A DNA stretch of 40,184 nt, from the IMG/VR virus record IMGVR_UViG_3300009695_000013, positions 1 to 40,184 of that record; one strand, 5' to 3'. A program made the translations under genes and the position numbers. Source of the stretch: a virus. Within the stretch, counting starts at the first letter, position 1; every line of letters begins with the position of its first letter. Shown here piece by piece: positions 7,473 to 13,659 of this stretch. Below the pieces are notes generated by a model. It was not told the origin of the DNA and did not search any database. It was given only the letters and a program-made list of their open reading frames with translations.

Positions 7473-7911
7473 TTTTGTCAGATTTTGGTGTTGTTTTGTC
7501 TTTTTCTTCAACTTTGTAAATGCTCTTCCAGTTTGATTTCATAGCAAACCGGATAAAATTGATAGCCCGGTCGGGATTGTTCTCCGATATCTCTGTCAGA
7601 AAATCAAGGCTTGCCTGCTCCATCCGGGTGCGCATCAAGATCCCGTGTTGCTCCCTGAGGTACTCCTTCCACATTTTCCAGATATAGCGGAAATCTTCCT
7701 GGTCAAATGGGGATTCAACCTTGATCGGATCCAGTGGAGCCACAAACTGATCAAAAGCCTCCGCCAGCCTTTTCATTTTGTTCCATTCGCAGGTGAACTT
7801 TTGCAGCTTCTTTACCTGCAATGATGACAATCCGGCTGATTCAATGAATTCTGAAAGCTTCCCGTCTGATGCTTCAATCTGTGCGCAGAATTCGTTCCAG
7901 GTCTTAATCAT
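7456..7911 (-). CDS. DnaD-like replication initiation protein
   Basis: A 151-aa helical protein. Its C-terminal AINFIRFAMKSNWKSIYKVEE resembles the conserved end of DnaD and phage replication-initiator domains, where W and Y are typical, and a lysine- and serine-rich tail follows. It overlaps the DnaC-like gene by 17 bp and starts with ATGA overlap inside the end of the methyltransferase gene. The role as origin-binding or loader-recruiting partner rests on this pairing. Confidence 0.65.
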   Translation of the reverse strand: MIKTWNEFCAQIEASDGKLSEFIESAGLSSLQVKKLQKFTCEWNKMKRLAEAFDQFVAPLDPIKVESPFDQEDFRYIWKMWKEYLREQHGILMRTRMEQASLDFLTEISENNPDRAINFIRFAMKSNWKSIYKVEEKDKTTPKSDKNGSDY

Positions 7912-8453
7912 GATTGAGTTTCTAATTGTGGTAAATTCATTAATTCAAATGCCTTGAAAACAGTTTCTTCATTCCATCCTTTTACCAATTCAAAAACAGC
8001 TGTCTGGATCCGTACATACTTGAAAGTTTTGCGAGGCAACATAGTAATTGATTTTATTCCAAAAGTTTTCATGTATCTCAGGCGAACATCAGAATCTGAA
8101 ATTGTGAACAATGGCATCAAGGCAATCACCCGATCTGACATTTTCATACATTCAAGCAGAATGTGATATCCAAGTCTCATGCCGTTCGCTTCAAGGTCTT
8201 CAGGAACCCCGAATGCATACTTTAATGAAAATGGTGGGTTCATTACAATGCAATCAAACCGTGATGGATCCAGTGTGAAAAAATTAGCTGGAGCAGTTAC
8301 ATCATATTCACCCAACAGGTTTAAAATATTGCCTTCTCCTGGTGTTGGCTCCAGAACTGAAATTGTTCCTGCAGGAATTAAACTACGCATGTATTCTGCG
8401 ACTGCTGCAGGAGTTTGGAATTCGGCTCCTTTTTCAAATTTGGTCTTAATCAT
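7908..8453 (-). CDS. DNA N6-adenine methyltransferase
   Basis: A 181-aa protein. Motif I, VLEPTPGEGN (33-42), binds S-adenosylmethionine, and motif IV, NPPF (72-75), is the catalytic signature of N6-adenine (gamma-type) methyltransferases. There is no target-recognition domain of normal size and no partner nuclease, so it is an orphan enzyme. It may protect phage DNA against host restriction or mark origin or packaging sites. ATGA-type overlaps at both ends place it firmly in the replication operon. Confidence 0.85.
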   Translation of the reverse strand: MIKTKFEKGAEFQTPAAVAEYMRSLIPAGTISVLEPTPGEGNILNLLGEYDVTAPANFFTLDPSRFDCIVMNPPFSLKYAFGVPEDLEANGMRLGYHILLECMKMSDRVIALMPLFTISDSDVRLRYMKTFGIKSITMLPRKTFKYVRIQTAVFELVKGWNEETVFKAFELMNLPQLETQS

Positions 8454-8850
8454 TATCTGGAGCAGTTGTTTCTAAATTCATATGACCCATTACGTGACGG
8501 TAAATCTGGTATCCACCATGATCATGATATTTTTCAATTAACTGATCAATTTGCTTAAAGGGAATACTATTTCCAGCAAACACTTTGCTTTTAAGCCAGT
8601 CTTTCGAATATTTAAGCTTGTTTAAAAGTGTTTGCTGTGTTTTTATCCTGGTATCGTATGCTTCGCATTCTTTCACCATCATGCGTAAAAGGCAACGGGC
8701 ATCATCCAACCCTTTACCTTTTATTTTTTTTGATATATCCTGGATAGAATAGCTATCAATTGTCACGTAGGTTCTAAGATTGCTCAGGTATTGGTCCAAC
8801 CATAATTTTGCTACTCTGAATTGTTTTAATGATTTTTCTTCAGTATTCAT
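8446..8850 (-). CDS. Unknown helical early protein
   Basis: A 134-aa basic, mostly helical protein that overlaps the methyltransferase start by 8 bp. KKIKGKGLDDARCLLRMMV suggests a helical nucleic-acid-binding face. Not recognised; the overlap suggests function together with the methyltransferase, but this is weak evidence. Confidence 0.65.
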   Translation of the reverse strand: MNTEEKSLKQFRVAKLWLDQYLSNLRTYVTIDSYSIQDISKKIKGKGLDDARCLLRMMVKECEAYDTRIKTQQTLLNKLKYSKDWLKSKVFAGNSIPFKQIDQLIEKYHDHGGYQIYRHVMGHMNLETTAPDND

Positions 8851-8868
8851 TTGGATTGATTTTAATGG

Positions 8869-9285
8869 TTATTCAAACATTCTAAGTTGTTCCTCACTTG
8901 GAGGTGCAATTTGCCTGGAGAGAGAATTGGTGTAGTTTATTTTATGCTTCACTGGAGACAACCGGTAAAGGGATTCATCGCAACGAACTGAGATATTGTT
9001 GCTCATTTTTATGGCATAATAAGTTTGTCCGTCGCTGGTATTGGCTTTGATCGAAAGCATGGGATAGGCATCCTTGACATGTTCATGCACCAGGTTTTCG
9101 CTCTGCTCCAGTTTTTCAAGGAAGCTTTCACACTCCTGGCGAAACATCCGGTTGTCCAGAATATCACGTTCATCATCCGTTAACCTCATGTGTTCAAAAT
9201 CTTCAAGGTAATCGGTGATGTTCTCAATGCCCTGGTATTTGCGGGGAATCAGCTTTATTTCGCGGTTGTTGTAGATAAGTATCAT
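8869..9285 (-). CDS. Unknown early protein with clamp-binding-like C-terminus
   Basis: A 138-aa protein that ends in EEQLRMFE. QLRMF resembles the sliding-clamp-binding pentapeptide (QLxLF), here one residue from the end after a flexible proline-containing linker. The body has an acidic helical middle (about 28-75). A docking role at the host beta clamp is plausible but less secure than for the QLSLF protein at 4988-5278. Confidence 0.65.
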   Translation of the reverse strand: MILIYNNREIKLIPRKYQGIENITDYLEDFEHMRLTDDERDILDNRMFRQECESFLEKLEQSENLVHEHVKDAYPMLSIKANTSDGQTYYAIKMSNNISVRCDESLYRLSPVKHKINYTNSLSRQIAPPSEEQLRMFE

Positions 9286-9297
9286 GTCGAAAGTGGA

Positions 9298-9615
9298 TTA
9301 ATATTGTTCTTCGGCACACTTACCGCACAAACCAAATTCTCTAACCAAAGGATGGATCAATCCACAGCTGGGACATTTGTCCTGGCGTTGCACTTTCTCT
9401 TCCTTATTTACTTCTATTACTACTCTACGCACATCATTTCTGCCAATTACTTTACCCTGAAGTTCAATGAATGCTATTCCAATAAGAATAAATATAAATC
9501 CGATCGCAAAATAAATCTTACCAAAGTTGATATTGAAAGGGTTAAACTTAATGGTAGTGTCTGCAAGGAATAGCAAGGCAATTATTACACATATTACATA
9601 AAAGGTTGTTTTCAT
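9298..9615 (-). CDS. Membrane protein with cytoplasmic zinc ribbon
   Basis: A 105-aa protein with two transmembrane helices (about 4-19 and 35-51) and a C-terminal ribbon CPSC...CGKC (about 81-99). Its ATG overlaps the stop of the 48-aa zinc protein as ATGA, so the two are translationally coupled. It would sit in the inner membrane with the ribbon in the cytoplasm. The role is unknown; exclusion or host-membrane targeting are possibilities. Confidence 0.65.
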   Translation of the reverse strand: MKTTFYVICVIIALLFLADTTIKFNPFNINFGKIYFAIGFIFILIGIAFIELQGKVIGRNDVRRVVIEVNKEEKVQRQDKCPSCGLIHPLVREFGLCGKCAEEQY

Positions 9616-9758
9616 TTTTGGTATTTTAAAATTGTATTATTTTGAAAATTTGATATTGCATTTCCGCATTTAGGACAGTTATTTCCATGTTTCCTACGGT
9701 CGTATATTTCCCCGCATTTATCGCAGGTGTGCCAGACCTCGTGATTACAGAGTTTCAT
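9612..9758 (-). CDS. 48-aa zinc-ribbon microprotein
   Basis: A short ORF found by reading the gap. The product begins MKLCNHEVWHTCDKCGEIYD and has CDKC (12-15) and CPKC (28-31). Its ATG overlaps the stop of the HAD gene (ATGA, 9758-9755) and its stop overlaps the next ATG (9615-9612). Two coupled overlaps and a complete four-cysteine motif make this a convincing gene. Confidence 0.75.
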   Translation of the reverse strand: MKLCNHEVWHTCDKCGEIYDRRKHGNNCPKCGNAISNFQNNTILKYQK

Positions 9759-10123
9759 ATCAACGGCCCTCCTGTACGATATTCCCAACAGGGAACCATT
9801 GATTTATCATCAATGTAAATGTCAGCATATACTTTGCGCCCAGCACCCAGGTGTGCATAAGGCGAACCGTCAACATTTTTATTCACAGCATCGAACACAA
9901 GACCATGCTCTTTGCAGAATTCAACAGCTTCAGTAAGGTGTTTGCCTTCCTGGTTGTCTTCCCTGCAAGTCCACAATATCAGCTTGTGTCCAAAATCCTT
10001 CCACATTATCAGGGTTTCAAATGCCCAATCTTTCGGGATCCCGATTCCAGGGAAGCACTGCTCCACGATTGTTCCATCAAAATCTACAGCAATAATCAGT
10101 TGGTTGGGGTTGGTTGTGTTCAT
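9755..10123 (-). CDS. HAD-superfamily phosphatase-like hydrolase
   Basis: A 122-aa minimal HAD protein. Motif I is VDFDGTI (13-19, nucleophile D14 and acid D16), motif II the threonine in LILWTCRE, and motif IV the acidic pair in ADIYIDDKS, which binds magnesium. There is almost no cap domain, so the substrate may be large or be a nucleotide; phage HAD proteins often act on nucleotides or nucleic-acid 5'/3' phosphates. It is followed by two ATGA-coupled zinc-ribbon genes. Confidence 0.8.
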   Translation of the reverse strand: MNTTNPNQLIIAVDFDGTIVEQCFPGIGIPKDWAFETLIMWKDFGHKLILWTCREDNQEGKHLTEAVEFCKEHGLVFDAVNKNVDGSPYAHLGAGRKVYADIYIDDKSMVPCWEYRTGGPLI

Positions 10124-10126
10124 GGC

Positions 10127-10543
10127 TTATACTTCTGCTTGTTTTTCAAGTATTTTATACATGATATTTTGTCTCCCCATTTCAGTTGTGTTTACACCAT
10201 AGTCATGGGCAATGGCTGCAAGATCACAACCTTGCAATTTTTGTAGCTGAAGGAAATCGTAGCTTACTTTCTCAGGATCTACCTTATCAGTTTCATTTGC
10301 AAACTGCTCTTCTAACCAGGAGAGAATCTCTTCTTCGTTGTTTTCCACTTCTTCGGTAATATCATCGTGAGTTCTGGTATTAACTTCATCCCCACTTTCA
10401 AGCCATTGATTACCGGATGACTGTCTCAGGTACCAAGCCTTAGCCTCATATTCATCACAGTATTTAAACTTTACTGTTGCTCCCAGCCTGGCAATTGATA
10501 TGTCGATGCCGGTGATCATTAAATCTTCTGTAATTTTTTTCAT
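10127..10543 (-). CDS. Unknown acidic early protein
   Basis: A 138-aa acidic protein; residues about 60-95 are very rich in D and E (DDITEEVENNEEEILSWLEE). The last 40 residues (LAAIAHDYGVNTTEMGRQNI) could be a helical DNA-binding-like segment. It lies 3 bp before the HAD gene. Not recognised. Confidence 0.6.
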   Translation of the reverse strand: MKKITEDLMITGIDISIARLGATVKFKYCDEYEAKAWYLRQSSGNQWLESGDEVNTRTHDDITEEVENNEEEILSWLEEQFANETDKVDPEKVSYDFLQLQKLQGCDLAAIAHDYGVNTTEMGRQNIMYKILEKQAEV

Positions 10544-10545
10544 GG

Positions 10546-10965
10546 TTAATTGTTTTTTAAGTAATTACGGTATTTTTCTTCTGTTGTGAAATATCTCATT
10601 ATCCTAAATTGCTTGTCATATATCTTAAATTCTATCTTTGATAAATCAGGACTAACAATGTTCTTTTTCTGAATAACCTCCCTGTCATTCACTGGAGCAT
10701 TGCGGTTCAGCTCAATCATTGCAGCAATAGCCACTGATTCATTTTTTGGGTTACGCTGGTTAAGCACTGTCTTTTGTGGCTTCACTTGCTTGATTGGTTT
10801 TACTTTTTGAACCCTTACTTTCGGTGATCTTAGTTGGTTGGCACGCGCTCGTTTACATTTTAATGAACAAAAATCATTAAGAGCAGTCGTTTTTTTAAAT
10901 TCACTTCCACATTGCAGACAATGTGCTGTTGTAGCTCCTTTGAGTTTATTGTTGATTGATCCCAT
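10546..10965 (-). CDS. Basic zinc-finger protein, probable nucleic-acid binder
   Basis: A 139-aa protein. Residues 16-37 read CLQCGSEFKK then FCSLKCKRARA, a treble-clef-like four-cysteine finger, followed by a long basic linker (VRVQKVKPIKQVKPQK). The C-terminal 40 residues are predicted beta plus helix. The architecture suggests DNA or RNA binding. It is 3 bp from the following gene in the early operon. Confidence 0.65.
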   Translation of the reverse strand: MGSINNKLKGATTAHCLQCGSEFKKTTALNDFCSLKCKRARANQLRSPKVRVQKVKPIKQVKPQKTVLNQRNPKNESVAIAAMIELNRNAPVNDREVIQKKNIVSPDLSKIEFKIYDKQFRIMRYFTTEEKYRNYLKNN

Positions 10966-10968
10966 GAC

Positions 10969-11190
10969 CTAAACTTTTTTCGCTTCCTTACTTTCAACGA
11001 TCGCGCGGTCGATGGCATGGTACATCTCAACGCAGCTATGGCGTTCAGCCTTGAATTCTTCAGCATCCTTCATCCGGTTGTTTTTCAACTCAATCAATCC
11101 CTCCTGCAGCAATTCAAGTTCAAACTGTGTCAAATTCATAAGGGTAAAAAGTGGAGTGTTGCTTAGGTAATCATCAATTTGTACATTCAT
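10969..11190 (-). CDS. Small helical early protein
   Basis: A 73-aa helical protein from the ATG at 11190 (MNVQIDDYLSN). The frame is open further to a GTG at 11244, but that would fall inside the hairpin at 11232-11262. Its amphipathic acidic helix (FELELLQEGLIELKNNRMKD) suggests a protein-protein role. Not recognised. Confidence 0.6.
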   Translation of the reverse strand: MNVQIDDYLSNTPLFTLMNLTQFELELLQEGLIELKNNRMKDAEEFKAERHSCVEMYHAIDRAIVESKEAKKV

Positions 11191-11231
11191 AGCATTAAGT
11201 TTATTAAGGTGTGTTTGTTTTGTTTTATTAA

Positions 11232-11262
11232 CCTGGGGCACCACTTTAGGATCTACCCCAGG
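11232..11262 (-). other. Hairpin before the 73-aa early gene
   Basis: CCTGGGG (11232-11238) pairs with CCCCAGG (11256-11262) across 17 nt. On minus it is followed by TTAATAAAAC and not by a U-tract. It lies between the small ORF at 11271 and the gene starting at 11190 and may be a weak terminator or leader structure. Confidence 0.4.
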
Positions 11263-11270
11263 ATATCTGT

Positions 11271-11438
11271 TCAGGAAAATAAATTCAGTTGAAAAAAGTG
11301 GCTGTCTTTCCAGCCTGTCAGGAGATAAATATCTCCGGTCATTATCGCTTGTGCGGGAAACTTGCTACTAACTGAGTATATTTTGATCGATTCGACTGTC
11401 CCTCTTTTTAAAATGCCACAGCTCAAACAGCGTTCCAT
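11271..11438 (-). CDS. Possible small protein with CxxC and QLNLF end
   Basis: A 55-aa ORF starting MERCLSCGILKRG; another ATG exists at 11462. Before the chosen ATG (11438) is a purine run GAGGGAGGG at ribosome-binding distance. The penultimate residues QLNLF resemble a sliding-clamp-binding motif. Evidence is modest: no family, an unusual base composition and overlap with a GGAGATA palindrome (11321-11336), so it could be a chance ORF. Confidence 0.4.
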   Translation of the reverse strand: MERCLSCGILKRGTVESIKIYSVSSKFPAQAIMTGDIYLLTGWKDSHFFQLNLFS

Positions 11439-11462
11439 GGTGGTATGCCCTCCCTCGATCAT

Positions 11463-11596
11463 ATTATGTACTCAGTCAATTCCCCTTCGGTGGTTCAGTG
11501 TCCCGGTAGCTTGCAAGTACCGGGACTGACGTGGGTTTGCGAGAACGCAGGGCAATTTTGGTTAGCAGTGCCCAGACCTGCGGGTAATATCGTTTA
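11463..11596. ncRNA. Candidate structured RNA or regulatory element
   Basis: This gap is visibly more GC-rich than its surroundings. It has a perfect 9-bp stem (11500-11508 with 11518-11526, loop 9 nt) and a second compound stem: CGCAGGGCA (11546-11554) with TGCCC (11569-11573) and CTGCG (11578-11582). Two adjacent stable stems without a convincing ORF suggest an RNA or a leader structure in the early transcript. The strand cannot be decided by inspection. Confidence 0.4.
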
Positions 11597-11875
11597 TCAG
11601 GCTACTTCAGCCTCTGGTTCTAGCAAGGCGTAGCAACATCTTTTGAATGTTTCGAAACTTATCTTTCCCTTACCAAAGCAATAATTAGCAAAAGTTGAAT
11701 TCCATGGCATTATTTTCTGTTCTGGATTAAAGCGGATGCCAAGTATTTTGATTCTGTACTCAACTTCAACCTCTATTTGAAATACCTGATGACAGATATA
11801 TTCTTCTCTTTCAATGTCAATAGATTTTGCAACTAATGCACGAAGAGCCTGATTGATATAAACTTTTGCTTTCAT
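11597..11875 (-). CDS. Unknown early protein
   Basis: A 92-aa protein with a helical start and a beta middle (FQIEVEVEYRIKILGIRFNP). Not recognised. It lies between two structured intergenic regions, with the LuxR-type gene upstream. Confidence 0.6.
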   Translation of the reverse strand: MKAKVYINQALRALVAKSIDIEREEYICHQVFQIEVEVEYRIKILGIRFNPEQKIMPWNSTFANYCFGKGKISFETFKRCCYALLEPEAEVA

Positions 11876-11911
11876 AATGCTTTATTTTGGTGATTAAATT
11901 TTTAATTCGGC

Positions 11912-12009
11912 AGACCATTAGCAAAGCAGTGGTCTAAACTGCTATATTATTATTAACCGGAGCGTCCTTAATTTTGGTTGTAATTTGAAAGAACGTAGAC
12001 GCCCCGGTT
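11912..12009. other. Two hairpins after the LuxR-type gene
   Basis: AGACCA (11912-11917) pairs with TGGTCT (11930-11935). AACCGGAGCGTC (11955-11966) pairs with GACGCCCCGGTT (11998-12009) with one mismatch across 31 nt. The second starts 3 bp after the LuxR-type stop codon at 12012. No clean U-tract follows, so processing, partial termination or protein binding are all possible. Confidence 0.45.
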
Positions 12010-12011
12010 AG

Positions 12012-12557
12012 TTAAGTGAGTTTTGAAATATAGGTTGAAAGTGAAGCCCTGTTTGATAGGGTGAGTTTGCGAAGGCAGTTTTGAACATGTGATTTCACTG
12101 CGTCAATACCTATAAATAGCATTTTGGCAATCTCCACGTTCGACATTCCTTTTGCCACCAGCTGGGCAATTTCCTTTTCGCGAGCGGTTAATCCTGTTTT
12201 GCGTTCAGGCAAACAAATGATTCCTTCATCAAAGCATTCACCGCGCATCGGGCAGGTGACTAATTCAGGATGAATCAAACCTTCATTATCAATGTCAAGA
12301 ACATTGTCATATTCATTACCATTACATTTGATGAATCTTCTGGAAGCCAGGAAGCGGAAATCTTTGTTCTGTCCGTAAATATCTTTTAATCGTTTGTGGC
12401 ATTTTGGGAATTGCGCTTCTACTTGTGCCAATAGCGGGATAATAATATCTGTCGATTTTTGATCAAGTACAATACTTTGATTGTCACCAGCCGATCTGTA
12501 CATGGCGTCCTTACCATCTATTGATCTGTGAAACTCAAGATTTTTTAAATTCATCAT
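12012..12557 (-). CDS. LuxR-type helix-turn-helix regulator with cysteine cluster
   Basis: A 181-aa protein. The C-terminal 60 residues (GLTAREKEIAQLVAKGMSNV then EIAKML and VKSHVQNCLRKL) are a classic LuxR/GerE HTH. Before it is a cysteine cluster, TCPMRGECFDEGIICLP, that may bind metal or an iron-sulfur centre. There is no receiver domain. It is the second gene of the leftward early operon and probably activates or represses early phage transcription; the signal is unknown. Confidence 0.8.
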   Translation of the reverse strand: MMNLKNLEFHRSIDGKDAMYRSAGDNQSIVLDQKSTDIIIPLLAQVEAQFPKCHKRLKDIYGQNKDFRFLASRRFIKCNGNEYDNVLDIDNEGLIHPELVTCPMRGECFDEGIICLPERKTGLTAREKEIAQLVAKGMSNVEIAKMLFIGIDAVKSHVQNCLRKLTLSNRASLSTYISKLT

Positions 12558-12621
12558 AACAGGTAGTATTTAATATTTCTTTTTGACTCGATATTTGTAT
12601 TATAAAATATTACAAAATATT

Positions 12622-12918
12622 CTATTTAGATAATGAAAGATCATTCGCCGTCTTTTCTGTTTGTAAGACCCGAAGTTCATCGATAGTGATAGCCTCCGGA
12701 ACATTTTCAAGCAAATACTCCGTTGTACAATTTAGAAATAATGCAAGTTTAATAAGAGTTCCTGCTGCAGGTTCGTAAGCATCATCTAATTTGACATTCA
12801 GTATTTTACTGAAAGTCTGACGGCTTACATTCAGATATGCCGGTAGGTTACGCATGGCAATATCACGATCAATGGCCGGCAATTCATTAAGCAACTTTTT
12901 GATTCTGTACTTTGTCAT
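12622..12918 (-). CDS. Cro-like XRE regulator
   Basis: A 98-aa protein with an XRE-type HTH (about 20-75: LPAYLNVSRQTFSKILNVKL, then LIKLALFLNCTTEYLL). It is the first gene leftward from the switch region and diverges from the repressor at 13041, the position of Cro. It probably binds the TTACA...TGTAA operators between the two genes and controls entry into lytic growth. Confidence 0.75.
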   Translation of the reverse strand: MTKYRIKKLLNELPAIDRDIAMRNLPAYLNVSRQTFSKILNVKLDDAYEPAAGTLIKLALFLNCTTEYLLENVPEAITIDELRVLQTEKTANDLSLSK

Positions 12919-12946
12919 GGATTTTAATATATTTGTCTATTAATCG

Positions 12947-12979
12947 TTACATGCTGTATGTAATTCTTTACAAATGTAA
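12947..12979. promoter_or_regulatory. Lysis-lysogeny operators with leftward promoter -7 box
   Basis: Two palindromes with the same half-site TTACA/TGTAA lie between the divergent regulators: 12947-12963 (TTACATGCTGTATGTAA) and 12968-12979 (TTACAAATGTAA). On minus the second contains TACATTTG, a full match to the Bacteroidota -7 consensus TAnnTTTG (12971-12978). Binding there would block the leftward early promoter. No clear -33 box is visible. Confidence 0.6.
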
Positions 12980-13040
12980 TAGATTTTATTTCAATTAACC
13001 TAGTGTTTTGAAATATTATTTATTGCTTTAATATGTTTCT

Positions 13041-13442
13041 ATGTCCATCGGTCAGAATGTCAAAAGGTTAAGGAAAGAAAAAAAAATATCAGCTACCTTT
13101 ATTGGAAAGGCAGTTGGCAAAGGAGGTAGACAATGGGTCTATGATCTGGAGAAAGGAATAATAAAAAGGCTAACTGAGGATGACATTGAAAAGCTGGCTG
13201 AAATTCTTTCAGTTACAGTTAATGAACTACGCGAAAAAGATGAAACTAAGGAGGAGAAAGTTGAATTTTATTCATCATTAGAAAATGATGAATTTACGGC
13301 ACTGAAAGGCTTCAAGGAAAGATATTACTTTTTACTGGAAGAAAATAGGCGACTATGGAAGGAAAATTCTTATTTAAAATCACTATCATTAAAACACAAA
13401 ATAGACGTGTATAATACTGATAATCAAAATGACACACCTTGA
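13041..13442 (+). CDS. CI-like XRE repressor
   Basis: A 133-aa protein. The HTH occupies about 4-60 (GQNVKRLRKEKKISATFIGK, LEKGIIKRLTEDDIEKLAEI) and a coiled coil follows (about 85-115: FKERYYFLLEENRRLWKENS) that likely dimerises it. There is no S24 peptidase domain, so RecA-stimulated self-cleavage is unlikely and induction must differ from lambda. It is transcribed with the integrase away from the early operon. Confidence 0.8.
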   Translation: MSIGQNVKRLRKEKKISATFIGKAVGKGGRQWVYDLEKGIIKRLTEDDIEKLAEILSVTVNELREKDETKEEKVEFYSSLENDEFTALKGFKERYYFLLEENRRLWKENSYLKSLSLKHKIDVYNTDNQNDTP

Positions 13443-13516
13443 CACAGTTAAATACTTCAGATTTAAAAAACTTAGTATTGGGTATCAGTCTCTTATAAAC
13501 TACGCTTTTAAAAATA

Positions 13517-13536
13517 TTCAAATCCCATCATCCACC
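13517..13536 (+). other. attP core resembling the 3' end of tRNA-His
   Basis: TTCAAAT reads as a tRNA T-loop, followed by CCCAT as the 3' T-stem, CATCCAC as the 3' acceptor strand and C as discriminator. A 3' acceptor strand ending CCAC plus C73 is typical of tRNA-His, whose E. coli gene has the same CCCAT T-stem. The 5' part of the tRNA is absent, as expected for a phage att core that restores the gene upon integration. Confidence 0.5.
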
Positions 13537-13544
13537 CTTATACT

Positions 13545-13588
13545 AACCCAATTAATTGTTATTCAATTAGTTGGGTTTCTTGTTTTTT
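13545..13588 (+). terminator. Terminator-like hairpin between repressor and integrase
   Basis: AACCCAATTAATTG (13545-13558) pairs with CAATTAGTTGGGTT (13564-13577) with one mismatch and a 5-nt loop, followed by TCTTGTTTTTT. It may end repressor transcription before the integrase, keeping integrase low in the lysogen, or be part of the attP architecture. Confidence 0.5.
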
Positions 13589-13659
13589 ACCTTGACACAC
13601 CTTTGACACACTTAGTCATCTGTTCAGTGCCTCTAACAAGTATTTTAAAACTTGTAAAA

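Larger units (their letters stand above)
13430..13610 (+). promoter_or_regulatory. Probable attP region with integrase arm-type repeats
   Basis: Four copies of TGACACA lie in two pairs, 13430-13436/13440-13446 and 13593-13599/13604-13610, one pair on each side of a tRNA-like core and 10-11 bp apart within each pair. This is the arrangement expected for integrase arm sites. It falls between the repressor gene and the most likely integrase ATG (13660). Confidence 0.5.

Noticed and set aside
9190-9573. 127-aa plus-strand ORF
   Set aside because: Opposes two coupled minus-strand genes with clear zinc and clamp motifs.
13517-13536. A functional tRNA gene
   Set aside because: Only the 3' part of a tRNA is present; the sequence before it cannot form the D or anticodon arms.
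13429-13659. 77-residue N-terminal extension of the integrase from the ATG at 13429
   Set aside because: The segment is hydrophobic, unlike integrase N-termini, and its DNA holds the tRNA-like core, arm repeats and a terminator-like hairpin.
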